DNA of 64,000 bases from Zopfochytrium polystomum (taxonomy: Eukaryota > Chytridiomycota > Chytridiomycetes > Chytridiales > Chytridiaceae): positions 1 to 64,000 of the forward strand of contig JAIVFJ010000055.1 in the NCBI GenBank assembly GCA_025765615.1, written 5' to 3'. Of the stretch, positions 25,566 through 35,434 are shown piece by piece. The notes under the pieces are model-generated. The model had not been told where the DNA came from. It did no database searches and saw nothing but the letters and a program-made list of their open reading frames with translations. The stretch's first letter is position 1, and the number at the start of each line of letters is the position of its first letter. Made by a program: the position numbers and the translations under genes.

Positions 25566-27947
25566 ATGAGAAACATAGAAGAAACAAAAGAAATCATAGA
25601 CATAGCAGAAAAAAATAATTGGGTATATTTTGGAGTGAACATTGAGAAAAAAAATAATAATACAAAAAGGCCCACTGGATTTCCCAATAATTGGACAAAA
25701 ATTACAACACCAATTTATGATAATCAACCAAATATAGCAATTTTAACCGGAAAAAAAACCAATATACTTGTTGTTGACCTTGATAACAAAGATGATGAAT
25801 ATAGTGCAAAAAAGTGGTATGAACAAAACATAAAGCCGCTGTCAGAAGAAGATACATTTATAACACAAACATTTTCAGGTGGACACCATATATACTTTCA
25901 ACATCCAGTATGTGACTTTCCAAGTTATGTAAACGTAAAATATCATATAGATATTCTGGCAAATGAGAAATGTTGTTTTGAAGGACAAGGTTACAAAATT
26001 ATAAATAATAAACCATTACGAAAATTAACAATTGAAGAAATTAATAAATTAAAGAGTCTTTCACCAAATAATAATATTAGAAAAGACACAGATACTATCT
26101 CTGAGGCTGGAACACTTGTAAATGAAAGTGACAGTGATAAAATCAAAATCACACGTGAAGAGGAAAATCAAATCAAAGATTTTCTTGGTGAAAAATTTGA
26201 TATAGCTGAAAATGATATAGAGACAATATTTTTGGATAAAAATAAGAACATTATTATTATATCAACATCATTGAAGAGATGCTTTTATTACAATAAATTA
26301 AATAATGGAATATTAAAACCATATGATCATAACAGTCAACATCAATATTTTACATTAACAGAAACACATTTGAGAAGAAAATGTCACGATCCATCATGTA
26401 ATACTGAAGAAATGGAGTACCGAGAGATAAAATACGAGAATTTCACAAATGAGATTAAGGCTATTGTAGAAAAACGACTTAAATGCACAGTCAGCATTGA
26501 TCCAGAATTAAGAGAAAAAATTAAAAGCGGTGGTTTTACAGAAGATGATACAGCACATCTTGTAATGGAGCTGGTGAAGAACAAGTATTTTTTTTAGATA
26601 AATGGTATTATTTTAATAATATAAGTTGGAGAACAGATAAAGGTGCTTCTATATGGCAAGAAATTGTTAAGACAAAAACAATCTATGAAAATTTAGAGAT
26701 AAATGTAATGATAAAGATAGAATAAAAAAGTATAACAGAATAATTGAGCTACTTGGATCATATGGTTATAAATCGAATATTAGGAAAATTTTGGAAAATG
26801 AATTATATGATAAAGAGGAAGCATTTTACAATAAGTTAAATAAAAACAAAGATTTAATACCATTTACAAATGGAACATATGATATGAAATTGAAACTATT
26901 CAGAGAATCACGACATGATGATTTTTTCACAATGTCAACTGGGTATGAATATAATCCTGATGTAGATACAAGAAAAGTTATGAAAGTTATCGAGCAAATA
27001 ATTCCAAATGAAAAATTAGAGAGTACATGCTAAAACGTATGAGTGATTGTTTAAATCCTAGAATAGGAAATAGAAGGATTATATTTATGATTGGTCCAGG
27101 GGGATCAAATGGAAAATCACAACTTTTAAATTTAATGAAATTTACGATTGGAGAATTTGGTTATGCATTGGATCCAAGTGCTATCACAAAAATTAAGGGA
27201 AATGCTGCAGGTGCAACACCACACTTGGTTGCACTTAAGGATATGAGATTTGCATGTATGAGTGAACCAGAGGAAAACGATAGAATAAATGGAGGTGTAA
27301 TCAAACAAATTTCTGGAGGTGATGTATTGGCAGTTAGACAACTATTTAAACCACAAGAAAACATGGAACTTCATGCAAAGTTATTCTTGGCGTGTAATAA
27401 ATTACCTGATATATGTGGAGAAGATTCTGCAATTTTCAGAAGAGTTAGAGTTGTTGAATTTACGAGCAAGTTTGTTGATAACCCAGATCCTAACAATCCT
27501 AACGAATTCAAAATTGATGAGGATCTCAATGATAAAATTAAAGATGATGTAACTTGGAGACAAGCCCTTATGAACATATTAATAGAATACTTGGACAAAA
27601 AAGTTCCTGTTCCAGAAGAGGTAATGTCAAGAACAATGAGATACAAGAATGAAAACGATTTATATGCAAATTGGGTCAATGACAATTTAGAAAGAGTAGA
27701 CCCAAACGACAAAAAAATCAATGATGTGAAACTATTTGTTAAAGATGTACATTTCCATATGAATGACACAAGCGTGAAGATGAGTGTGGTTCAAAAAGCA
27801 TTAGAAAGAGTTTTTACTGATAAGTGGGGGAACAGTGTGGATTGGAAAGCCAAAAAAATTAGAAAATCAGACAAAGTTGGCCTGGGATGGATAGGTGTTA
27901 GATTTAAAATTTGTGAAGAAGACATTATGACTCCAGAAGACTTTTAA
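25566..27947 (+). pseudogene. PrimPol plus D5-type SF3 helicase replicase, frameshifted
   Basis: Three frames (25566-26597, about 26600-27033, 27027-27947) make one protein of about 790 residues. The N-terminal half is an archaeo-eukaryotic primase (PrimPol): I-L-V-V-D-L-D-N-K (metal-binding D-x-D) and S-G-G-H-H-I-Y-F (catalytic His). C-x(4)-C residues near 26385-26400 may form a zinc site. The helicase half has I-P-F-T-N-G-T-Y-D-M, S-T-G-Y-E-Y-N-P, Walker A G-P-G-G-S-N-G-K-S, an acidic C-M-S-E-P-E-E and sensor L-A-C-N-K-L-P, plus a winged-helix-like tail. Breaks lie at a T8 tract (26588), near 26700 and near 27025. It differs from the TVpol-type replicase at 3436 in its N-terminal enzyme but shares the helicase class. 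Confidence 0.7.
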
Positions 27948-27952
27948 AATTA

Positions 27953-28640
27953 AGATGTTCCAAAATGTTTTTTGAGTGTGTTTTTATCGACTCAACTTTA
28001 AAAAAAAAATCAATAGAGGTATCACAAAACGTATCATAAATAAAAATGTTCCAAAATGTTTTTTGAGTGTTTTTATCGACTCAACTTTAAAAAAAAAATC
28101 AATAGAGGTATCACAAAACGTATCATAAATAAAAATGTTCCAAAATGTTGTTTTTTATCGACTCAAGAGAGTTTTTTTGAAAAGAGATTTTTGTATAGAA
28201 AAATCAAAAGTTTTTATAAATAAGGCTTATCAAAAATTTTGACACAAGTGGATAAAAACAACATTTTTGGAACAATCATTTTTATGACGTTGAATATGTC
28301 AGTGAATTTTGAAAAACATAAATGAAACGAGTCGATAAAAATGTTCCAAAATAAAAATGGAACATTTTAAAACAAGTCGATAAAACATGGGTGTGAAATA
28401 CATAAAATATGACGTAACGAGTCGATAAAAATGTTCCAAAATAAAAATGGAACATTTTAAAACAAGTCGATAAAATATGGTGATGTAACAAGAAAAAATC
28501 CACTAATTAAGTCGATAAAAACACTCAAAACAGAAAATGGAACAAAGTGAAACGAGTCGATAAAACATGGGTGTGAAATACATAAATTATGATTTAACGG
28601 GTCGATAAAAATGTTTCAAAATGAAAATGGAACAATTAAA
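27953..28640. repeat. Iteron-like array of GTCGATAAAA with inverted halves
   Basis: GTCGATAAAA occurs seven times on the plus strand (about 28331, 28377, 28420, 28467, 28511, 28557, 28601) and three times in reverse at the left (about 27982, 28071, 28154). Linked motifs are ATGTTCCAAAAT and ATGGAAC. The left half is two direct repeats of about 90 bp (27953-28045, 28046-28135); the right half has units of about 90 bp with TGGGTGTGAAATACATAAA. The layout suggests a replication origin or telomere-proximal control region next to the replicase gene. Confidence 0.6.
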
Positions 28641-28680
28641 ATAAGTGGCAATAAAATAAATTTGAGTGCAGAATAAAAAA

Positions 28681-28720
28681 ATAATATATGAAAAATATTC
28701 AATAAAATTTCATATATTAT
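28681..28720. terminator. AT hairpin
   Basis: ATAATATATGA (28681-28691) pairs perfectly with TCATATATTAT (28710-28720), with an 18-nt loop. It is of the same design as those at 6385 and 6923. Confidence 0.45.
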
Positions 28721-28748
28721 GTTTGCAAAATAAATAGAATGCATGGAC

Positions 28749-28766
28749 GTCTGTTCGACGGGTTCC
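28749..28766 (+). repeat. GTCTGTTCGACGGGTTCC motif, copy 1 of 3
   Basis: GTCTGTTCGAC(G/A)GGTTC recurs at 30111-30127 and 30174-30191. All copies are intergenic and near AT hairpins or the right border. Role unknown. Confidence 0.5.
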
Positions 28767-28874
28767 CCAAAGAAACACTACCAGCTAAAAATGAATTGGG
28801 TAGTGTGAAATAATAATATATGAAAACTTTTTTGAAAAATTTTGATATATGATATGTGGTGGGTTAGGTACTTT

Positions 28875-29147
28875 TTAATTGACAAATGCATCTAACAAAG
28901 TGAGAGAAGGTGTTTCAGATGGTTTCTTGCGAGGATTACGTTGGTAGAACTTCTTTTGACGTTCATTAAACTTTTCCAAGTTTTTTACAGCATAAATAGT
29001 GGAATGAAGAGCACTTAAATTGTTTTTCCTAAGATCATCTATTTTAGAAGAAACATGAAGATGAAGGCGAACAAGGTCACGCTGAGACATATTGTCAACG
29101 AGTTGAAGAAGCTCATCAGATAACATATTAGTGGTCAAAGTTGACAA
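28875..29147 (-). CDS. Small helical protein, diverged paralogue 3 of 3
   Basis: 90 codons. M-S-Q-R-D-L-V-R-L-H-L-H, then L-R-K-N-N-L-S-A-L, I-Y-A-V-K-N-L-E-K-F, a basic K-K-F-Y-Q-R-N-P-R-K-K and an ending L-T-L-L-D-A-F. The same layout and spacing as the copies at 6519 and 25469 indicate homology. The start may also be the Met eight residues in. It is divergent from the nuclease gene at 29213. Confidence 0.6.
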   Translation of the reverse strand: MSTLTTNMLSDELLQLVDNMSQRDLVRLHLHVSSKIDDLRKNNLSALHSTIYAVKNLEKFNERQKKFYQRNPRKKPSETPSLTLLDAFVN

Positions 29148-29212
29148 TGAAATAAGCTTTAAATATGGGGCGCGGAGAGGAAGGAAATATTAAGTGTTAG
29201 TCAGAAGTATAA

Positions 29213-29920
29213 ATGGAGAACATAGAGTTAACAACAGGGTGTATAAAATGTGGAGCAGAGATGGAAGGTGAGAGGGAGGAATGGTCAAAAGCATGTGAAA
29301 AATGTTGTAAAAGGACAGGAAAAAAAGAAATGCGAGTGTATAGACTATTAACAGAAGCAGCCTACAAATTTGTACATGATAAGACAGTAAGAAAGTCAGG
29401 GTGTTATGAATATGATAGTAAAGGAGAATTTACCGGATATGTAAATCACATAGACAAATATAACGAAGAAACAGGGGAATATGAAACATCATGTGAATGT
29501 GGAGGAGAGCAAAATGAAATAAGATATAGACCAGACTTTTTGTTACAAGGGAAAAACAAAAATCATTATGTAATAGTGGAAATAGATGAATTTCAACATT
29601 GTAAGAATGGACACTCAAATGAGACAGAGATAGAGAGGATGGAGAAGATAAAAAAGAAGCTGGGAAAGCCAGTAGTGTTTATAAGATATAATGTAGATGC
29701 ACGAAAGCAAAAAATTTCCAAAAAGAGAGGGGAGAGAATAATGTTAAAAGTGCTAAAAGAAAGCATGAAAAAGGAGCAGACAGAAGTGTTATATATATGT
29801 TATGGTAAAGAATTTAACACAAAATGCATAGTGGAGTTTGATGTGACACACACAGTAGAAAGAAAAGAGAATGCTAAAAAACCAATAATAAGAAAGAAGC
29901 AATTAGGGGGCAGCGATTAA
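29213..29920 (+). CDS. PD-(D/E)XK-type nuclease with zinc ribbon
   Basis: 235 codons, intact. Residues about 9-35 hold C-I-K-C and C-E-K-C pairs (probable zinc ribbon). Then C-E-C in mid-protein, followed by the nuclease core Y-R-P-D-F-L-L and V-I-V-E-I-D-E-F-Q-H: an Asp of motif II and an E-x-D-E-x-Q motif III, as in PD-(D/E)XK enzymes common in large DNA viruses and their satellites. A later K-P-V-V-F-I-R-Y-N strand with V-D-A-R fits motif IV. The basic tail ends next to the inverted repeat at 29943. Probably acts in viral DNA processing or recombination. Confidence 0.65.
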   Translation: MENIELTTGCIKCGAEMEGEREEWSKACEKCCKRTGKKEMRVYRLLTEAAYKFVHDKTVRKSGCYEYDSKGEFTGYVNHIDKYNEETGEYETSCECGGEQNEIRYRPDFLLQGKNKNHYVIVEIDEFQHCKNGHSNETEIERMEKIKKKLGKPVVFIRYNVDARKQKISKKRGERIMLKVLKESMKKEQTEVLYICYGKEFNTKCIVEFDVTHTVERKENAKKPIIRKKQLGGSD

Positions 29921-29942
29921 AAAAAATTTCTTTGCATCCTAT

Positions 29943-29993
29943 GGATGCCGCAAGGGACCGGAAGAAATTTTTTTTAATAAGTGTCAAGAAAAT
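29943..29993 (+). repeat. 51-bp perfect inverted repeat, left arm
   Basis: Identical in reverse complement to 30653-30703 (51 of 51). It contains GGATGCCGCAAGGGACCGG followed by an AT run and TAAGTGTCAAG. The left arm is preceded by GCATCCTATGGATGC, a small palindrome. Confidence 0.85.
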
Positions 29994-30652
29994 CACCTCA
30001 TTCAGGAACACATAATGAAGACACCGTGAAAAAATATATATGAAAATGTTTTCAAATATTTTTTGATATATCATTACTTATACTCTAAATCGCGAACTGA
30101 GAAGTTGAAAGTCTGTTCGACAGGTTCATATTAGGATTAGGGATAATTTCCAAAAAAGGAAATAGTCCGAGAGGTCTGTTCGACAGGTTCCATTTGAAAC
30201 AAGGAAATCAAATAAGGAAATATTAGAGAAAAGCAAATGAAATTTATCATAAATTAGGAAGAAAATATTAGGAAAACATTATATGAATATTTTTCAGAAA
30301 AAAAATATATTATATGTTTTATGTGAAAAGCAAATGAAATGTGACACAAATTAGGATAAAAATTGAGATTAGATTTTTAGTGGCGATGTAATATACATTT
30401 TAGTCGATAAATATATATTACAACATTTTATTCAAATTACAGACCATATTTATGTCACATTATTAGAAAAGAAGTCAGAAATTAGGATTAGGGTTAAAAA
30501 AAAGACAAAATTAGAAAATATAACCAGAAATATGATTAAAATACTCTAAATTCTCGCGAAACAATCCATAAAAAACTTTAATATCACTTTTAATTTAAAA
30601 CTTTTTCATACAATATTTTTCATTACTTTTTGGACATTATTTCTAAAATTTT
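29994..30652. other. AT-rich interval between the inverted repeats, no gene
   Basis: It holds two GTCTGTTCGACAGGTTC motifs and several TTAGGA/TTAGGG-like stretches (30131-30142, near 30253, 30344 and 30482-30495), similar to fungal telomere repeats but scattered. Partial AT hairpins occur near 30040 and 30270. No ORF. Confidence 0.45.
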
Positions 30653-30703
30653 ATTTTCTTGACACTTATTAAAAAAAATTTCTTCCGGTCCCTTGCGGCA
30701 TCC
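30653..30703 (-). repeat. 51-bp perfect inverted repeat, right arm and viral border
   Basis: Reverse complement of 29943-29993. Immediately after it, base composition and word usage change (ATACCCACAAACATACATTTCC onward), so this is the best candidate for the right end of the viral insertion. Confidence 0.7.
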
Positions 30704-31398
30704 ATACCCACAAACATACATTTCCACTTCATTCACTCCTTCCACTCACTCACTCAGAGTAGACTGTTTACAATATGAATGGAATTGTTTGAAAAAAAGG
30801 TCTGATTTGGGTCTGATTCAAAAAATCAAATCAAATCAAATCAAATGATTGTTCGCCAAAATCAGCCATTTGCGTTTGATTCAAAGCTTTTTAATGAGTA
30901 TTTTTTCAAATGTCTGCCCTATTAGGGGTGATTCGTTGTAAAAATGCCTAATTGGCGAATCGAATGTCTGGCATATTGCAAAAAATTGTCATTTGAGTTT
31001 GGAAACCCAAATTGAATCAAGTCAAATTGCAAATCCAGCTCAACCTGTGTTAAACCCTATTGGTTTGGGAAAAAGCCATTCATTCTTAAGGCTGTGCAGT
31101 ACAGACTTGGGACGGACAATCCAGGAAAACGGTCTGCGTCTGCCCTTGTGGTTTCCCGAAAAGAGCCCTCTGTATATGGAGATCCACAGGGTCCCCGCAA
31201 GTTTTCAGGCGGATTCCTCAAAAATCAGGCAGAAAAATTCCAGTTTGGATAAGGATCAGAGTCAAAACTGGCTGACTGCTGAGCCCAACCCAACACAGTC
31301 CTTCGGTCTATCCTCTGACCAAGCAGCAAATAACTTTTGTGCCTTCAAAACATCACACTGGCAGAGAGACATACCCCTGAAATTGAATACGCATTTTT
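30704..31398. other. Host-like spacer, no gene
   Basis: A (TCAAA)n-type tract near 30820-30845 and a 155-codon open frame (30993-31460) without recognisable domains that overlaps the tRNA gene; it is not called. Confidence 0.4.
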
Positions 31399-31471
31399 TG
31401 GAGAATCGGAGTATCGATCCCCGTGCCTCTCGCATGCTAAGCGAGCGCTCTACCATTTGAGCTAATTCCCC
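31399..31471 (-). tRNA. tRNA-Ala (AGC)
   Basis: A 73-nt cloverleaf on the minus strand: acceptor GGGGAAT/ATTCTCC (one G-U pair), D arm TTAGCTCAAATGGTAGAGC, anticodon arm CTCGC-TTAGCAT-GCGAG with anticodon AGC, T arm CGGGGATCGATACTCCG, discriminator A. Internal A and B boxes are good and there is no intron. The nearest T-run for polymerase III termination is about 30 nt downstream, so it could also be the head of a tRNA-derived SINE. Confidence 0.85.
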
Positions 31472-33555
31472 AAGTCCCATAGGCGGTATATACAGAACTG
31501 ATTGACATGTGTGTTTGTGAGTTTGTCAGGAGTCCTTCTTGGAGAGCAGGAAAACTCTGCTGCGAGTAATTGAAACATAATGATGATATGCATGCTATAA
31601 TAGCTAAGGCTTGGGGTTTGGCTAACCCAACAGGTTCACTGTTGCTTAACAGGCTGGTTTTAGTGGGGCACAGCCTGCAGAATCAAACAAAACCTTGTCA
31701 GAAGGTTTTGGTGGCTTTAAAGTTTCCTCTAATGCACATTAACCAGAAAAATTCCAGGCAGAATGATTGGAATGTGAATCCTGGTAAGACAAACACCCAA
31801 GCTGTGATAATAGTCACTGGTAGAGCGTAACCAACCCATAATCATCTGCTTGGCAGAGGAGGTGGAAAACTGTTTACGCTGGGTTTCTGTTCCACTACAT
31901 ACCATGGGTTCCTATAATTGAATTACCAATTGAATTTCTTTCTTCCAATTAATGAGGGAGCCAGTTCAATTATTGAAAAAATTGGAACAACAATTGGGAA
32001 TGATTAAGAAGGACAGATCACTGACAAGGTCTTATGGTGAGGGCAGCCTCCTTTCCACCCACTGTTTTTGCCTTTCAGCAATTGTTTCCTCCAGAGGCCT
32101 TTGCGAAAAAAATTACTCTGATTTGGCATTTCCCACCAAACAATTAAGTTTTCAGAACCACTGCTACATACTCAGACTATTTAAGGCTGTCATCCAAAAA
32201 GACGGTAGCAGATAGCCCCTTACATGTGCTTCTCATTATCCTGGTTTTCTTGCAGACATGAAGCAGATACAGATATCCAATCTCTGCACTTCATTTTAAG
32301 TTTACTCAGAAATTTTCTACTATGCAGACTAAATATTCAGACTAATTGTCAAGCTTCCTGCTCTAATTCCATTGTACAGTTGGGGGGAAAAAGTGCAAAA
32401 AGTTCCAGCGTCCTTCACAGAAGCCCAATATACAAAACTTTCCCAGTTCTCAATCTTTTGATGCCAAACTTTGAGCACAATTAGGAATTTGGTGGAGTGA
32501 TATGCTGCTAAAAAATTTTATGAAGTTGCAGCAGCTCAGTCCCCAGATAATAGCAATCAAATAGGAAAACACTGGGAATAAACAGATCCTCTTGAGTTGC
32601 TCTCTTCGAGCAGTTTGGACGAAAATGCCTCAACAGGAGCTGATTGATAGCGCATCATTTTTCAAATACCAAGTGTGAAACTGAATACCCTTGTGTGATT
32701 TTCAGCAGCAAAAGAAGTTGGAGCAACCAGATAACTTGCAAACATGCAATTTCTAAACTCAAATACCTTCCCATTTGAAGCCTCTTTAGAGACGCTGCTG
32801 AAGAAGATAGGCGCTTGTGAAACATTTTGGTGAATAAGTCGCAAGCTTCGTGTGATCAGAAGTTTTTTTTGAACCAATAAGCAATAAGTTTGCAAGTTTT
32901 GCTGTGAATGACTTCTCCAACTTCTGGAGCTGCTGGAAAATGCCACAGTCCATTTCATCATATCAAAGCTATGTATGTGGTGATCTGTTTCAGATTGTTT
33001 ACCAGTACTACTGGTTTGCAGTGTGCAAAGTGCGTAAATCAGATTAGGAAGAGTGAAAATTGACAGGCAGCTCATTTCCAAAATTTTCATGTAAAATTCC
33101 TATTATCAGGAGAATGAGCCACAGACGTCTCGTCAAAATTCTCTAATGTATTTGACTACTAGTGCCCTATCAGTGTACAAAATCTCCTAAGAAAATATTG
33201 GAAATTGACAGAGTTCTCTGCCATGGACTTCTGTTTGAGAATTCAGAAAATTCGGAGTGTCAGAGGACTTTTTTCCCTCCTCTGTACTTCACTATGTTTG
33301 ATAGTGAGAAGAGCTCTAGGGTCTGCTGCAGACCGAATCGGGCTGGACTTTGAGGAAATTTTATAGTTCAATGTTTGAATTTGATTCAATTCAACTTCAT
33401 TAATAGACATTTCGTATTTTATTCAAAGTTGGCAAAATTTGATTTAAAATTAGCAATATGTCAAATTCAAATGTCCGACAACAGCAAGAAAATTGGTGTT
33501 TGGGTCCAAAACATTGAGGGTTAGGTTCGGGCTGGCCCATCTCCATTTGGTGTGT
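31472..33555. other. Moderate-AT spacer without convincing gene
   Basis: Short open frames (e.g. 31570-31830, 31952-32215, 32662-33090 minus) have no family motifs, uneven composition and no shared start context. 32978-33021 is repeated in reverse at 35391-35434, just outside chromovirus copy D. Confidence 0.4.
32978..33021 (+). repeat. 44-bp inverted repeat flanking element D, left copy
   Basis: Reverse complement of 35391-35434, which begins directly at the outer edge of the LTR of element D. Sequence beyond the 44 bp does not match. Confidence 0.7.
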
Positions 33556-34222
33556 GGATCTGTGAGCTGCAGGCTGATACTGGAGCTGTCATTTGTGGTT
33601 GACCTTGGATACTAGGTTGAGAACCTTGAATCAGGGACTTGAGAGCATGAGACTTGGAGGCTTGACTTGAGTTTTGGGTGACTGTTCCAATTGGTGGAGG
33701 TTGGACTTGACCAGTGACCCAATCAATGGCAGGGTTCTGGGCTTGCAGCCATGGTAATCCCAGGGTGACAGAGAATGTGGGTGAGCCAAGATCCAATACT
33801 TCCAGGTTGACCATGGATGGTGGAAAGTCTTGGATGTGGAGGTTTAGCTTGGTTTCATGGCTCATTTCCTTGAACAGAGCATGATTGGCAAAGTGGACCT
33901 TGAGGGGTGTGGATTTCTTGATGGTGGGAATGGCACAAGACTTGGCAAGGGTGGCGTCAATGATGTTGCAGGATGATCCAGAGTCGATGAGGGCCTTGGT
34001 TGTGATGGTTGACTTGGGTGAGAGTTGAATCTTGACATCCATGGTGAGTTGGTGGGGCTTGGAATCTGAGGTGTTTGTGGTGCTGGTGGTGGTGATGAAA
34101 CAGGGGGAGCTTGGAGGAGGGTCCAGGGAATTGCCCCTCAGTGAGCCTGGACCTGGGAGTTTGGGTGCTTCTTCTTTGGGCAGTCCTTGACAGCATGTTC
34201 CTTGGAGCCACAGTAGAAACAC
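33556..34222 (-). pseudogene. pol: Pol fragment of element D: protease region
   Basis: The retropepsin motif A-L-I-D-S-G-S-S is present. The frame runs out of homology at 33556 and stops at 33521 in flanking DNA. The frameshift heptamer is kept at 34159-34165. Confidence 0.8.
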
Positions 34223-35037
34223 AGTCCCTGCTGGGCCCTCCTTGTTTTCTCCTCTTGGCTCAGAGGACCCTTAGGAAGTGTCTCAACTGCATCCACTTGC
34301 ATGGGTTCAGGAACTGTAAGAGCTTGAGGAACTGGGGTAGGTCTTGATGTAGTTCCTACTTGTCTTTGCTTCAGCCTCTTGGAGTAGAGTCTGTTGTCAA
34401 TCTTGATGGCAAGGAGAATGTACTCTTCCAAGGTCTCAGGGATGTGCAGAGACTGGGAGAGCATGTCTTGGATGGACTCATGGAGACCATCATTGTATCC
34501 AGAGTCTCTGGCTAGTTGCTTGAATTGGTTGGTGTAGGCCACACAAGAATGCTTTCCTTGCTTGATATGCTTGAGCTTGGATCTTGCTGTCCAAGATGCG
34601 TAGGGGTCACCAAAGGTAGCTTCCAGCCCCTCCCAGAGCTCTTGCAGGGTGGTGGGTGTGCTTGGGAGAGATCAGTACCATGATTGAGCTTGACCAGCCA
34701 GGAGGGTGCTTGTGAAAAGAACCTTGACTTGCTCACTGGGAAATCTTGAAGGTTGGAGAAGGATGACATTCTCCACAGTGGCCATAAAGTTCCTGAGGTC
34801 TTTGGCCAGCCCAGTGAACTTGTCAGGGCTGGGAACCTTGGGCTCTCTTGCTTGGTTGGCTTGGGGCAGGGGAAGAAGAGCTTGATGTTCTTGTTGGTGA
34901 AGTTGTTGTTGAAGCTGGTGCTGCTGGTGAAGGACTTGTTCTTGAAGTTGGTGTGTCTGTTTCGAAAGGGCTTGAAGTTGGTCCATCAAGGCTTGGAAGG
35001 CAATTGCATCAGGGAAGGTGTTGTTTGGGTCAGACAT
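34138..35037 (-). pseudogene. gag: Gag of element D with nonsense mutation and 8-codon deletion
   Basis: Homologous throughout to the gag of C. One base change turns the Arg codon after A-Q-S-W-Y into TGA (34672-34674). An in-frame loss of 8 codons removes A-A-L-M-E-L-Y-H after S-G-Y-N-D. The CCHC knuckle remains. Confidence 0.85.
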
Positions 35038-35077
35038 GATGGCAGAGAGTAGTAGGAGAGGGTGAAGTGAATTATGA

Positions 35078-35390
35078 TGTCAGGAACATGGCAGGACAAG
35101 GCAAGGCATGGCAGACAAGGAACTGAGAGGAGTGATGATTGTATTGGAAACAATAATTCACTTGAGGGATGGGACAGGTCCCCCCATCCCCCTTTTATAC
35201 CTTTTGAGAGTCTTCCTTGTCAAGACTCAAAGAAAGTTCCAGAAAGAGCAATTAGTAATACAATGATACCAATGATACCAATGACAACAAGACAAGTCAG
35301 GAAAGCAACGAGGTTCCAGAAGGTTCCAGAAGGTTCCATGAAGGAATGTTCTAGAAGGTTCCAGAGGTTTCCAGAGGGTGATTCATAACA
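35078..35390 (-). repeat. LTR of element D (5' LTR)
   Basis: 313 bp, TG...CA ends, one fewer heat-shock-element unit and several private changes (GGAACATGGCAGG, CAACGAGGTTCC). Confidence 0.9.
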
Positions 35391-35434
35391 ACTGCAAACC
35401 AGTAGTACTGGTAAACAATCTGAAACAGATCACC
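35391..35434 (-). repeat. 44-bp inverted repeat flanking element D, right copy
   Basis: Starts at the first base outside the LTR; reverse complement of 32978-33021. Confidence 0.7.

Larger units (their letters stand above)
33556..35390 (-). mobile_element. Chromovirus copy D, truncated
   Basis: Only the 5' LTR (35078-35390), gag and the first part of pol remain; the element breaks at 33556, within the Gln/Ser-rich pol linker. It shares with copy A the linker variant M-T-A-P-V-S-A-C-S-S-Q-I, so it belongs to that lineage. Several extra changes show that it is older than A and B. Confidence 0.85.

Noticed and set aside
30993..31460. 155-codon ORF near the viral border
   Set aside because: It overlaps the tRNA-Ala gene, lacks motifs and has no supporting promoter.
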